Counted from the first letter of the stretch, positions 52,567-62,126 are shown. The stretch: 64,000 nt of DNA from an uncultured Clostridia bacterium (GCA_934278925.1 CAKQWJ010000004.1:1-64000); one strand, 5' to 3'. Made by a program: numbers and translations. The notes: a model not told the origin generated them from the letters alone.

Positions 52567-53550
52567 ATGCAAAAAATCAAAGTGACGGCCAACGACGCTA
52601 AGCGGCGTCTGGACCGATTCCTTCGAAAATACTTAGAGCGGGCCACCCTGGGCTCCATTTACAAAATCATCCGAAAGGATGTCAAGGTGAACGGTCAGCG
52701 AAAGGACAACAATTACGTTCTGGAAGAGGGCGATGAAATCACGCTGTACCTCAGCGACGAACGAATTGCCGCCCTGTCGGCCCCGAAGAAGGCCGCTTCC
52801 CGGCGGAAGACCAAGAAGACCTTCACCGTCATCTACGAGGACGACAACATCCTGATCGCCAACAAGCCTTTCGGACTGCTGACCCATGGGGATCAGAACG
52901 AGAAGAAGAATCATTTGGCCAATCAGGTAAAGGATTATCTCATCGAGAAAGGGGAATACAATCCGAGAACGGAAAAGGTGTTCTCCCCGGCACCGGCCAA
53001 CCGACTGGACCGCAATACTACGGGGTTGGTTTTGTTCGGTAAAACCAGCGATGCGCTTCGCACGCTGAACCGGTACATTCGGGAAAATCGGGTGTCTAAG
53101 TTCTACCGCACGATTGTTTTTGGAAACCTGGAAAAAAAGCTGGAGCTTCACGGACGATTGGAGAAGGATTCCGGTACCAACACCGTGGCGATTTATGATG
53201 TGAACGAGCCGGAGGGACGGGCCATTGAGACCATTGTCACTCCGATTCAGCCGCTGAGAAATTCCACGCTGGTGGAGGTGGATCTGGTAACGGGCCGAAC
53301 GCATCAGATTCGTGCGCACCTGGCCAGCATCGGACATCCGGTCATCGGAGACAGCAAGTACGCCGAGGGACCGGCCAAGGGATTCAACCATCGGTTGTAT
53401 GAGTCCTGCCACCTGAGCACCCAGCTGCTCCACAGTTTCCGGCTGGAGTTCCGAAACTGCGACGGCCCTTTGGAATATTTAAACGGGAGAGTTTTTGAGG
53501 CTCCGCTTCCGGAGCAGTTTGAAGAGATTTTAGAGGAATTGAGCAAATAA
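52567..53550 (+). CDS. RluA-family 23S rRNA pseudouridine synthase
   Basis: The 327-residue protein has an N-terminal S4 RNA-binding domain (residues 1-60) and a catalytic domain with the family signature RLDRNTTGLVLFGKT, where the Asp is catalytic, and VTGRTHQIRAHLAS. It modifies uridine in rRNA, probably the RluC/RluD type. The stop overlaps the lepB start by one base. Confidence 0.93.
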   Translation: MQKIKVTANDAKRRLDRFLRKYLERATLGSIYKIIRKDVKVNGQRKDNNYVLEEGDEITLYLSDERIAALSAPKKAASRRKTKKTFTVIYEDDNILIANKPFGLLTHGDQNEKKNHLANQVKDYLIEKGEYNPRTEKVFSPAPANRLDRNTTGLVLFGKTSDALRTLNRYIRENRVSKFYRTIVFGNLEKKLELHGRLEKDSGTNTVAIYDVNEPEGRAIETIVTPIQPLRNSTLVEVDLVTGRTHQIRAHLASIGHPVIGDSKYAEGPAKGFNHRLYESCHLSTQLLHSFRLEFRNCDGPLEYLNGRVFEAPLPEQFEEILEELSK

Positions 53551-54095
53551 TGAGCAAGAATGAAATTGTAAATGAAAACGCACCGATGCTTCCGGCACTT
53601 TTGAAGGATCTGGTGATTGCCATGGTCATCGCCGGAGCGGTATTGTACTTTATCCGGCCGACCATCGTGAAGCAGACGTCCATGCAGTCCACCATGAATC
53701 CCAACGATTACCTGATCATGTACCGTCAGGCCTATCGCAGCAAGGCTCCGGAGCGGGGAGATATCATCATCTTCAAGTCGGATCTTCCGGACGAGGAGGG
53801 CAAGGACAAGCTGCTGATCAAGCGGGTAATCGGACTGCCGGGAGATGAGATTCAGATCAAGAATCAGAAGGTGTACATCAACGGAAAGAAGTACAAAGAG
53901 AATTATCTCAAGGACGGATACACCACCGGAGAGGGCACCTGGAATGTGCCGGAAGGTCACTATTTCGTGATGGGCGACAACCGGGTGGTCAGCGTGGACA
54001 GCCGATATACGGATGTTGGATACGTGGATAAGGACCAGATCCAGGGCAAAGCCGTACTCCGCCTGTTCCCGTTCAACAAGATTAAGACTTTCTAA
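53550..54095 (+). CDS. lepB: signal peptidase I
   Basis: The enzyme removes signal peptides. The 181-residue protein has one N-terminal helix (about residues 18-38), the serine box KQTSMQSTMNPNDYLI, the lysine box LLIKRVIGLPGD and the GDNR...SVDSR box. The serine box has QS where PT is usual after SM. It is the single-helix Gram-positive form. Confidence 0.93.
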   Translation: MSKNEIVNENAPMLPALLKDLVIAMVIAGAVLYFIRPTIVKQTSMQSTMNPNDYLIMYRQAYRSKAPERGDIIIFKSDLPDEEGKDKLLIKRVIGLPGDEIQIKNQKVYINGKKYKENYLKDGYTTGEGTWNVPEGHYFVMGDNRVVSVDSRYTDVGYVDKDQIQGKAVLRLFPFNKIKTF

Positions 54096-54125
54096 TTCTG
54101 AGGAGAAAGCAGGGTAGGAACCGGA

Positions 54126-54599
54126 ATGGCAAAGAAATCCAGAAAACTAATCGCAAACAACAAGAAGGCCCGCCACGATTACTTCGTAGAAGATTCTCTT
54201 GAGGCGGGAATCGTTCTCACCGGAACGGAGATCAAATCCATTCGGGCCGGCCGGTGCAGCATCAAGGAGAGCTATGTCTACATCGACAAGAAGGGAGAGA
54301 TGAAGATCTGCGGGATGCACATCTCCCCGTTCGAACAGGGCAACCGCTTTAACGTGGAGCCTCTTCGGGAACGGAAACTGCTTCTTCACCGCCGGGAAAT
54401 CAACAAAATCGCGGGGAAAATCAAGGAATCCGGTCTCACCATCATTCCGCTGAACGTGTATCTCAACGAGGATGGGCGGTGCAAGGTGGAAATCGGCATC
54501 TGCAGAGGTAAGAAGCTGTACGATAAGCGGGATTCCATCGCAAAAAAAGATGCGGACCGCAAGATGGACCGGGCCATCAAGGAAAGCCGTCACCGATAG
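54126..54599 (+). CDS. smpB: SsrA-binding protein SmpB
   Basis: SmpB carries tmRNA to stalled ribosomes. The 157-residue protein has the motifs NKKARHDYFVEDSLEAGIVL, GTEIKSIR and the basic C-terminal tail (KKDADRKMDRAIKESRHR). It lies 117 bases before ssrA, the classic pairing. Confidence 0.96.
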   Translation: MAKKSRKLIANNKKARHDYFVEDSLEAGIVLTGTEIKSIRAGRCSIKESYVYIDKKGEMKICGMHISPFEQGNRFNVEPLRERKLLLHRREINKIAGKIKESGLTIIPLNVYLNEDGRCKVEIGICRGKKLYDKRDSIAKKDADRKMDRAIKESRHR

Positions 54600-54715
54600 G
54601 AAAAGCGAATTCCATTCGGACGATCGGAAAAATGAAGGGGCAGTATCTTTTTTTTACCGGGAAGATGTTGTATAATGCATAGAAGTAAAATAGTGTGACA
54701 GTCGTCACACATTCC

Positions 54716-55070
54716 GGGGATGTAATGGTTTCGACAGGAATGTGGAACAAGGATAAGCGAGCCGTGGCGCCCAGTCCACGTAAAAAGGGGCCGTTAAATA
54801 TAAACGCTAAAAATAACAACAATTTCGCACTGGCTGCATAGTTCAGCCCCGCGCGCCGCTTCAGGCTCACCTGCAGGCTTGAAATCCGGTGTCATGAATG
54901 CAGGAAACCGCTGGGAGAGCTCCTGGTATTTCAGCGGACTTACAGGATAGCAGTTCCGTAGTGTGTCAGCGTTACGGCGGATTCTGCGAATGACAAAGCA
55001 CTGACTGCGCTCGGAGAAAGTTCTTCGGAAATATTTTTGGACGTGGGTTCGACTCCCACCATCTCCACCA
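54716..55070 (+). ncRNA. ssrA: transfer-messenger RNA (tmRNA)
   Basis: The 5' end GGGGATGTAATGGTTTCGACAGG and the 3' end TTCGACTCCCACCATCTCCACCA form the tRNA-like part. The tag frame begins at a GCT in aaacGCTaaa and reads AKNNNNFALAA followed by TAG (ending 54841). A TATAAT lies at 54671-54676. The 3' part is duplicated 199 bp downstream. Confidence 0.97.
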
Positions 55071-55168
55071 TATCGCAAAAAGAGAGCCTGAAGGGCTCTC
55101 TTTTTTGCGATACATAGAAAAGAGGGAGGAGAACCCACGTCCAAAACCAGGGGGTTCGTATCCGGGTG
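55052..55168. repeat. first copy of a 117-bp direct repeat at the tmRNA 3' end
   Basis: The copy begins inside the tmRNA (ACTCCCACCATCTCCACCA), runs through the terminator and ends at TCCGGGTG. It includes GAACCCACGTCCAAAA, the reverse complement of a nearby tmRNA T-arm segment. Confidence 0.9.
55071..55115. terminator. terminator of ssrA, symmetrical
   Basis: TATCGCAAAA...AGAGAGCC pairs with GGCTCTCT...TTTTGCGATA. A tract of T follows the stem on both strands, so it can act both ways. A second copy lies at 55270-55314 with one base change. Confidence 0.85.
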
Positions 55169-55250
55169 TAAACTGGAAAAGACACCCGGAAAACCGCAGT
55201 CAAGGAGCGAAGCCCGGAACGGCGGCGTCAGCCGTCCTTGACGGCGGAAT

Positions 55251-55367
55251 ACTCCCACCATCTCCACCATATCGCAAAAAGAGAGCCTGAAGGGCTCTCT
55301 TTTTTGTGATACATAGAAAAGAGGGAGGAGAACCCACGTCCAAAACCAGGGGGTTCGTATCCGGGTG
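55251..55367. repeat. second copy of the 117-bp direct repeat
   Basis: This copy differs from the first at one base (GCGATAC to GTGATAC), with a period of 199 bp. The 82-bp spacer between the copies has its own inverted repeats (TCCGGGTGT/ACACCCGGA and GTCAAGGA/TCCTTGAC) and no gene. Confidence 0.9.
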
Positions 55368-55385
55368 CGATTGTTCGTCCGGTTG

Positions 55386-56759
55386 TTAGTCTATGGACTC
55401 TGTGCTGCTGTAAAAATCCATTGGAATCGGAAGCAGGACGGAAAGAGTGAAAACGTGGTTCATCGTTGATATTTTAAGTTCACCGTCGTAACGTCGCACT
55501 ACAGACCGGATACTGCGCATCCCGTAGCCATGCTCGAATGAATTGTTGTTCTTGGTTGTGACCGGCAGACCATTTTGAAAATGGGGTTCGGTTTCACAGT
55601 AGTTCTCAATTTTCAAGAAAGCCATCCGTTCTTTTCGCCAAATATTAACGCTGAGAAAACGCTTCTGTGGATTCTCTACTTGTGAGGCACTTTCTATGGC
55701 ATTTTCAAGTGCGTTTCCCAGCAGTGTATAAAGATCAATCGAATCGATGAAGCTTACGGCATGTCCATCTGCCATACAGGTCCACTGCACATCTTTGTGG
55801 TAGCAATTCATCCATGCATCCGATAGAAGCGCATCCAACGCATCGTTTCCCGTATCCATGTGCGCATCATAAATCATAACATCCTGCTCCAATTCAGAAA
55901 GAAGTTCTTTTTTTCGATTACTGTCAGATTCGTTTTGGAGTGCTGCCACCAGGAGTTTTAAATCGTGGCACTTATGATTGATCGCATCCAAGTTGGAACG
56001 GAATGCTTCGTAGTGCAGTTTCTGCATCAGGCGAAGCTGTGATTCCAATGCAGCAGCGGTACGGTAGCTTTCTTCTTTTCGTTGCAATAGCTGTGTGACC
56101 AAAAGCGTAGTAGACAGCAGCGCATCATAGATTAGCATCAGGACAAAGGTTCTGTTGTTTTGCAAATCATATTCCCATTTAGCGCAGGTTCCGAGGATGC
56201 GGCCAATGAATATGAGCACCAGCATCGCAGGAAGAGAGTGACTGCATTGAAAATGGTAATCCCCATTTTCAGGCAGCTTTCTTGCAAAGAATACAAAAAA
56301 GAAGCTATAAACCAGCAGCATAATCAAAAACTCCAGCCACAGGGTGTCCGGCTGAACAGGGTGTGCTCCTCGGTTCGCTGCATTCGGCATCAAAACAACA
56401 AAAACGGTATATGCGATGTCCTGTGTCAGATAGGAACAGACTGCGCAGTACAGCGCTTTGTACCATTTGAGTTTACAGCAAAAAAACACTGTCATAAAAA
56501 GAAGCAATAAGTTCAGAAGCAAAGCTATACCGGTTCCGATTACAGTTGCCAATAATGCAGAAAATGCGTTTGTCCTGAGAAAAAGTCCCACAGGATAGGA
56601 CTTCAACAACGGTGCCAACAGAAGAGAAATTACGACGGATACAATGAAGCGCTGCGGAAAATGTATTCGTTTCCGCAACGGAAGCATGTACAGAAAACCT
56701 GTCACCAACCCGCACTGAACTGCGCCGGGCGTTAGAATTTGAGAAACATCATAGCCCAT
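55386..56759 (-). CDS. GHKL sensor histidine kinase, AgrC-like
   Basis: This 457-residue protein has six or seven N-terminal helices (about residues 10-225), a linker coiled coil, and a C-terminal cytoplasmic kinase with HKCHDLKLLVAAL (phospho-accepting region) and an ATPase GHKL part (NALENAIES, then GYGMRSIRSVVRRYDG). The layout fits peptide-sensing AgrC/ComD-type kinases. The response regulator gene lies four bases upstream in the same operon. Confidence 0.88.
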   Translation of the reverse strand: MGYDVSQILTPGAVQCGLVTGFLYMLPLRKRIHFPQRFIVSVVISLLLAPLLKSYPVGLFLRTNAFSALLATVIGTGIALLLNLLLLFMTVFFCCKLKWYKALYCAVCSYLTQDIAYTVFVVLMPNAANRGAHPVQPDTLWLEFLIMLLVYSFFFVFFARKLPENGDYHFQCSHSLPAMLVLIFIGRILGTCAKWEYDLQNNRTFVLMLIYDALLSTTLLVTQLLQRKEESYRTAAALESQLRLMQKLHYEAFRSNLDAINHKCHDLKLLVAALQNESDSNRKKELLSELEQDVMIYDAHMDTGNDALDALLSDAWMNCYHKDVQWTCMADGHAVSFIDSIDLYTLLGNALENAIESASQVENPQKRFLSVNIWRKERMAFLKIENYCETEPHFQNGLPVTTKNNNSFEHGYGMRSIRSVVRRYDGELKISTMNHVFTLSVLLPIPMDFYSSTESID

Positions 56760-56763
56760 TCAA

Positions 56764-57471
56764 TTACCTCCCCCAAAAATCAAGCAGCGCCTGCATAAAC
56801 GGTTTTTTTCGATTGCGGCTGATGCTCAGACACTCATCATCTATCAGCACAACCGTATCCTTTTCTACGGACCGGACATATCGGAGATTTACAAGATAGC
56901 ATTGATTGCATTTGCCAAAGCCATCGGGCTGCAGTTCACTTTCCAACGCTCGAATGCTCTTGGAACCGGTGGTCGAGATGGTTCCCTGAGGCGTGTGATA
57001 AGAAATCGTGTGGCCGCGAACGTCGATATATCGAATCGTTTCCACCGGGATTTTTCGAATAAATCCGTTCCCTTGTACAACCATGTAGTTTTTATGTTTG
57101 GTTTCAAGCAGACTCAAACACCGCCGCAATTTCATGGAAAAAGCATAATAGTTGACCGGCTTCAAAACATAGTCCAGAGCAGCAACTTCATATCCCGACA
57201 TTGCATATTTCGCCACGTTAGTAATAAAAATCAGAAGAACATCCGGATCTATTTCTCGGATTTTGCGTGCAAGCGTCATTCCGTCCATGTAGGGCATCTC
57301 AATATCCAATAAAAGCAAATCCCATACCGGCTGATAGGCGGAAAGAAACGCGACACTTGATTCGAAATGCTGACACTGCACCGGTTCTTGACATTCCCGG
57401 CTGAAACGTGATGCGTATTCAATCAGTTCATCTGCAAATAATTGTTCATCTTCAACAATTGCAATGCGCAT
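56764..57471 (-). CDS. LytTR-family response regulator, AgrA-like
   Basis: The 235-residue protein has a receiver domain (IVEDEQLFADEL, LLLLDIEMPYMDG with the phospho-Asp, LKPV) and a LytTR DNA-binding domain (about residues 130-235: IRYIDVRGHTISYHT). I place the start at 57471, where GGAGGTGA sits correctly; the frame is open eight codons further. Its partner kinase follows. No AgrB/AgrD-like pair lies next to it. Confidence 0.9.
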   Translation of the reverse strand: MRIAIVEDEQLFADELIEYASRFSRECQEPVQCQHFESSVAFLSAYQPVWDLLLLDIEMPYMDGMTLARKIREIDPDVLLIFITNVAKYAMSGYEVAALDYVLKPVNYYAFSMKLRRCLSLLETKHKNYMVVQGNGFIRKIPVETIRYIDVRGHTISYHTPQGTISTTGSKSIRALESELQPDGFGKCNQCYLVNLRYVRSVEKDTVVLIDDECLSISRNRKKPFMQALLDFWGR

Positions 57472-57507
57472 TTCGTCACCTCCATCCATGCACAAAAATC
57501 CATTGTC

Positions 57508-57536
57508 ATTATATCTTACAATACCATTCGCAACAA
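57508..57536 (-). promoter_or_regulatory. promoter of the two-component operon
   Basis: On the reverse strand, TTGTTG and TATAAT are separated by 17 bp; the leader is about 30 bases. Confidence 0.6.
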
Positions 57537-57539
57537 CAC

Positions 57540-57930
57540 CAATTACGCATTCAAACTAACAGGATACGCATACCTTATTTCAATAGTGGCGAATGATGTG
57601 CAATAATAACACTGCCTGTAGTCTTTGCTGTCCCCGGAAGAGAACAAAAATGTTCCCCACCATACCAATCACTTCTACTCAGAATTATAAAGCGAGCAGG
57701 AAGGGATACCATACGTTACATCGACAGAATATGTGCTTATTGTGCCGGAAGAACATTTGATTCCCCCAATGTCCGACACGATAGAAAGCACGGTATTCGG
57801 GGGGGTTGGGTATTGGCCGGTTATGCCGGAAAATTCGGCTGCTGATATGCCGATTCCTTAACTTCCTTCCATTAAAAAGGGATGGCATGGCGCAGGCAAC
57901 CCGTAGTATTAAATGATAATTTAGACACAC
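57540..57930. other. gene-free 390-bp stretch
   Basis: The segment between the two-component promoter and the TetR terminator has a GC-rich middle (57770-57850) and short open frames without ribosome binding sites. I see no peptide gene or RNA I can name; it could be decayed coding sequence. Confidence 0.4.
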
Positions 57931-57963
57931 AAAAAGCCTTGAAGTTATTGAATTTCAAGGCTT
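57931..57963 (-). terminator. terminator of the TetR gene
   Basis: AAGCCTTGAA and TTCAAGGCTT pair, and the reverse-strand T tract follows. Confidence 0.8.
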
Positions 57964-57981
57964 ATTTTATTACCTTTGCAA

Positions 57982-58563
57982 TTATGCTCTTATCGAATCG
58001 ATGTACGTCTTCAGAACAATCTGCACGATATCCGTGAGAGAATACCGACATTCCGACAGCAGCCAGCTGTACGTAAGACCACGATGGATTTCACCGATGA
58101 CTCGCGCCTGATCGTAAGCAGCTTTGTCTTCCTTGAGTTCGCCCCTTTGGAGCGCTTCCCGCAGGAGTGCATAGAGGATTTGGAAATAGGGACGATTCTC
58201 ATCCAGGATGTATCTTCGGCCTTCGGTCATCACCTCATACCCGTAAAGTGCGGGCAAAAAAGATTTGTACTCCGAATTCTCCACAGATTCCGACGAGTAC
58301 ATCAGATATTTCATCAGCAGGTCCAGCCGATTTTCTTCCGGATCCTGTTTCTCCAGCCATCCGTCATATTCTTTATCAAAATACCATGCCATCATAAACA
58401 GCACATCTTCTTTACTTCGAAAATTATGATAAAAGGCACCTCGTGAAGTTCCGGACCGCTCAATGATGTCCTTCAGCGTGGTCTCCTCATATCCTTTTTC
58501 CTGGAAGAGTTCCCAAGCAGCATTGATGATTATTTCTTTAGCAGCACCTTTTTTCGTTCTCAT
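57982..58563 (-). CDS. TetR/AcrR-family transcriptional regulator
   Basis: The 193-residue protein has a TetR helix-turn-helix (IINAAWELFQEKGYEETTLKDIIERSGTSRGAFYHNFRSKEDVLF) and a ligand-binding helical C-terminal domain. It is divergent from the peptide-degradation operon, which is the likely target. The intergenic region contains the inverted repeat AACTAT...ATAGTT (58643-58665), a possible operator. Confidence 0.92.
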   Translation of the reverse strand: MRTKKGAAKEIIINAAWELFQEKGYEETTLKDIIERSGTSRGAFYHNFRSKEDVLFMMAWYFDKEYDGWLEKQDPEENRLDLLMKYLMYSSESVENSEYKSFLPALYGYEVMTEGRRYILDENRPYFQILYALLREALQRGELKEDKAAYDQARVIGEIHRGLTYSWLLSECRYSLTDIVQIVLKTYIDSIRA

Positions 58564-58675
58564 GCATATCCCTCTTTTCTACACCATATACTCAAGTACC
58601 TATCTTAATTGGTTATTGCAATTTACGCAAGTATTTTTAACAACTATTGTATAAATTCATAGTTACGTGAAAGTA

Positions 58676-58704
58676 TTGACAATTCTCAGGAACAAAGATA
58701 AGAT
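58676..58704 (+). promoter_or_regulatory. promoter of the peptidase operon
   Basis: TTGACA and TAAGAT are separated by 17 bp. The leader is about 90 bases to the ATG at 58801. Confidence 0.7.
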
Positions 58705-58800
58705 GGCAATAACATATAGGAATGCGGTACGGTATGCGATACTAAAAACGCGTCCGATATGAATTCTGTATTAAACGAATCACAATCAGAGGGAAAATGT

Positions 58801-61800
58801 ATGAACAAGCAATTCAGAGAAAAAATCAAACTTGCACATGGCTTGAATCCTCATCAGATTGAGGTTGCAGTGGAATACGCAAGAGTGCTTGGCTTTCAGA
58901 GCGAAGCAGCCGTATTTCCCGTAACTTCGTTTGAGGAAGGCACGCCTGTTCCGGAAGAGCTGGATGCCCTTTCCGGGATGCAGCCGGAGACGGTACCGGT
59001 AGAGCTGCCGGATGGGTATGTTGCCGCATCCGATTCCGCGAAGCCAATCATTGATTTCGATTGGCGAGAGAAGCGCGGCCTGGAGAAGATGCTCTCAAAG
59101 GGCAGTATTTTGAAGGACAACAACCTGGATCAGCTGCCGGATGAAATGGACGTCCATTTCGTACTTGCGGACACAAATGACTGTATTGTCGCCGCAGCAG
59201 TCAACCTGGCATTCCGTTATGGCATGGAGACCACCGCCTATAAGGGAAGATTGGTAAGCGATGAAGAATACGGCAATTGCATCGTGTTCAAATCTGCTGA
59301 GGAATGCAGCATTATGCAGGAAGAGAAAGAAGACGGAGTACGGATTGTGATTTCCGGAAACGGCGACGAGCTCGTCGACTTTGCCGCAGCATTTTGTGAA
59401 CATTTTCCGAAGCAGGGATGTTTCGATACTTGGACGGACAAGTTGTTAGAAATTGCCGAGGGTTTCAGAATGCAGACGCTTGACGGACAGCTGGCAGCAC
59501 TGAACACGGTGGGCGATGCGGAAGCTGTTGTTTTTGCCGATCCGGATGTTGAGGCGAGAAGGGATGAACTGGAGAAGGCATTCCCGAATGCAAGCTTCGT
59601 GAACTACAAGGACGATGAACTCAGCTACGAAAGCGAATACGACATCGAGTGGGAAATTGACACCTTGCGCAGATACCTGGAGGATAAAGTTTATCCGAAG
59701 GTGGCATCCGGCGACCGCGTTGAATTGAAAATTGCAGTCAGCGAGGATAAGGAAGTAAGAGCAGAGGTTAAGTCTGAAATCGAAAAGAAGCTCCGGGAAA
59801 AAGGCGCTTCCGACATCGATGTCAGAGTGCTGTGCTCATACAAACAGGGGTACTCATGGATTGACGAAGCAATCCTTCCGGAACTGAAAGGCAGATGTGT
59901 CAAGAAGTTCGAGGTCAGCTTCAAACCGTTCCTTCCTCCGGGAGAGACCGTATGGTCCGATGAAGACGGCGCGATTCCGCACTACAACAATGTGGGCGGC
60001 GATCCGAACAAATGGTACGATATGCCGATTCGATATCTTCAGGAACTCTATCCGATTGAGGATGCAATCGTGGCAACTACCGGAATCGACGGCGACGACG
60101 TAGTCTTCAAGACCTACGAGGGAGAAGAAGATATCACATATCTGGTAAAGGTTTACGGAGAAAATGAGGAGCTTCTTTTCGAGGACACCTACAAGTCCGC
60201 ATGTTCAGAGAGACCGTACATCGATGCGTATCCGGATATGGGCAAGGTACATCCTTCCACCGGTTATCTCAAGGCATTCGTAAACGGAGAAGCGGTTGCG
60301 GATGAAAGAGTTGAGTCTGATGTGGAGAAAATCTGGGACGTATTCCAGCTGGAGTCACTTCCGGAACTCAGAGCCTATGTTGATAAAAAGACAGAAGGTC
60401 AGGATCTTCTGAAGGCACAGCCGTTCTTCGGAAGAATGCAGATTGACATCGACGCCAGTGAACCGAATGAAGCGCTTCCATCGAGAGAGGACCTGTTCTC
60501 CACGCTGGATGCCCTTCACGAAGACCTGTATTTTGTCGGAACGGATTACTTCAAGAATTATGGAACCGAAAAGCAAGGCGTTCTTACCGATGCACCGGGC
60601 CTCATCCTTCCGAAAATTCGAAAGAGATACGGCAAACCGTCAATGAAGGTTTCGGTATACGGACGCAAGGCCGATGAGCCGTACGTAAAAACAGCAGAAA
60701 AGGAAATTCGAAATTCTTTCGGCAAAAAAGATGTGAACGTATGGCTGAGAGGATTCCGACAGAAAGGGGATGAACTCACCGCGCACGTTCGGGTAGAAGG
60801 TGTCTCCGACGAATTCGTTGCAAATTACGCAGAACTCTGCGACAAGGGAATCCTTGAGATTTCGGCTTCCGTATATGGATGCGATAAAATTGTTTTTGAA
60901 ACGGAAAATGCGGCGTATGAAGCGGTTCTCCGCAAACCGGAAACCGAAAGACCGGAAATTGACGTTAACAGTATCGATATTTCCGAATTCGATCTGATCG
61001 GTTACGACCGGTGCATGGAAATCGTGGAGCAGATGAAGGGCGTGAAGGGAATCAACGTATTCCGCACCACAAAGTCCTACACCGGCAGAGAGCATTATGC
61101 GATCGAGTTCAAGCCGAATCGGGAAGGATATATTTCGAGGACAAAGCGAATCACCGCATATCCTACGGAGCTGATTATCTGCAGACACCATGCGAATGAA
61201 GTATCCAGTACCAACGAGGCATTTATGCTCATCCGCAAGCTGCTGACCGAGGACAAATACAAAGACCTCACGGAGAATATGAACCTGGTCATCATTCCGA
61301 TGGACAATGTGGACGGTTCGGCAATTCACTATGAGCTTCAGAAAGAAAACCCGACCTGGAAGCTGCACGTTGCCAGATTCAACGCAATCGGAAAAGAATT
61401 CTATCACGAGCACTTCAAGCCGGAGACGATTCACACAGAAGCGTACGGCATGAGAAGAGTGTTCATGGAATTCCTGCCGGACTTCCTGATTGACAACCAC
61501 GGCGTACCGAGTCATGAATGGGAGCAGCAATTTGCCGGATATACATCTCCATCCTTCAGAGGATTCTGGCTGCCAAGGTCCCTTCTGTATGGTTATTTCT
61601 ACCATATTGCAGGAGAGGAATATGAAAGCAACATCACGCTGAACAAGCAGATGGAGGATGTTATTGCAAACGATTACCTGGACAACGAGGAAGTAACAAG
61701 AGAGAACAAGCTTTGGGCAAGACAGTTCGAGAAATATGCACACCGGTGGATGCCGAAGATGTTCCCTGCAAATTACTACAAGAACATGATTAACTATTGG

Positions 61801-62061
61801 ATTCCTCATGAATACGATCCGGGTCATCGTTATCCGTCCGTTCGATTCCCTTGGATTCTGAGCTTTGATTACGTAAGTGAAGTTGCGGATGAAACAGCTC
61901 AAGGGGAATACTTAAACCGTTGTGCAAGAGCACACCTGGCACACGATCTTGCAATCATTGGTGCCGTTACGGAGGCCAACAAGGTCTACAAAGAATCGTG
62001 GAGCTACTCGGATGAAGAAGTCGGTGCTGAATTAACCAGAAAGAGACCGGTATTCATCTGA
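58801..62061 (+). CDS. very large M14-family metallopeptidase
   Basis: This 1086-residue protein has no signal peptide, so it is likely cytoplasmic. The C-terminal third is an M14 zinc carboxypeptidase-type domain. The HxxE motif is HANE (His797, Glu800) and a third ligand is probably His900 in LIDNHGVPSHEW. The first 690 or so residues are acidic and of unknown fold, with repeated short segments (SDIDVRVLCSYKQG / VNVWLRGFRQKG-like) that may be duplicated domains. I prefer the ATG at 58801 after AGAGGG; an earlier in-frame ATG at 58759 lacks a site. First gene of an operon with a peptidase and Pcp. Confidence 0.8.
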   Translation: MNKQFREKIKLAHGLNPHQIEVAVEYARVLGFQSEAAVFPVTSFEEGTPVPEELDALSGMQPETVPVELPDGYVAASDSAKPIIDFDWREKRGLEKMLSKGSILKDNNLDQLPDEMDVHFVLADTNDCIVAAAVNLAFRYGMETTAYKGRLVSDEEYGNCIVFKSAEECSIMQEEKEDGVRIVISGNGDELVDFAAAFCEHFPKQGCFDTWTDKLLEIAEGFRMQTLDGQLAALNTVGDAEAVVFADPDVEARRDELEKAFPNASFVNYKDDELSYESEYDIEWEIDTLRRYLEDKVYPKVASGDRVELKIAVSEDKEVRAEVKSEIEKKLREKGASDIDVRVLCSYKQGYSWIDEAILPELKGRCVKKFEVSFKPFLPPGETVWSDEDGAIPHYNNVGGDPNKWYDMPIRYLQELYPIEDAIVATTGIDGDDVVFKTYEGEEDITYLVKVYGENEELLFEDTYKSACSERPYIDAYPDMGKVHPSTGYLKAFVNGEAVADERVESDVEKIWDVFQLESLPELRAYVDKKTEGQDLLKAQPFFGRMQIDIDASEPNEALPSREDLFSTLDALHEDLYFVGTDYFKNYGTEKQGVLTDAPGLILPKIRKRYGKPSMKVSVYGRKADEPYVKTAEKEIRNSFGKKDVNVWLRGFRQKGDELTAHVRVEGVSDEFVANYAELCDKGILEISASVYGCDKIVFETENAAYEAVLRKPETERPEIDVNSIDISEFDLIGYDRCMEIVEQMKGVKGINVFRTTKSYTGREHYAIEFKPNREGYISRTKRITAYPTELIICRHHANEVSSTNEAFMLIRKLLTEDKYKDLTENMNLVIIPMDNVDGSAIHYELQKENPTWKLHVARFNAIGKEFYHEHFKPETIHTEAYGMRRVFMEFLPDFLIDNHGVPSHEWEQQFAGYTSPSFRGFWLPRSLLYGYFYHIAGEEYESNITLNKQMEDVIANDYLDNEEVTRENKLWARQFEKYAHRWMPKMFPANYYKNMINYWIPHEYDPGHRYPSVRFPWILSFDYVSEVADETAQGEYLNRCARAHLAHDLAIIGAVTEANKVYKESWSYSDEEVGAELTRKRPVFI

Positions 62062-62126
62062 TGCTCATAGAAGGCGGATTTTATATCACTATCATCCATA
62101 CAAAATGAACATTTAAGGAGGAAATT

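Noticed and set aside
54794..55270. Reverse-strand ORF with GGSRTHVQKYF-like translation
   Set aside because: It lies antisense to ssrA and its 3' duplicate. Translations of this type are well-known artefacts of tmRNA and tRNA genes.
57685..57930. Reverse-strand 81-codon ORF upstream of the two-component genes
   Set aside because: There is no ribosome binding site, the composition is Arg/His/Cys-rich and unlike a signal peptide precursor, and there is no AgrB neighbour.
60355..61902. Long reverse-strand frames inside the M14 peptidase gene
   Set aside because: They are shadows of the forward gene without ribosome binding sites or recognisable domains.
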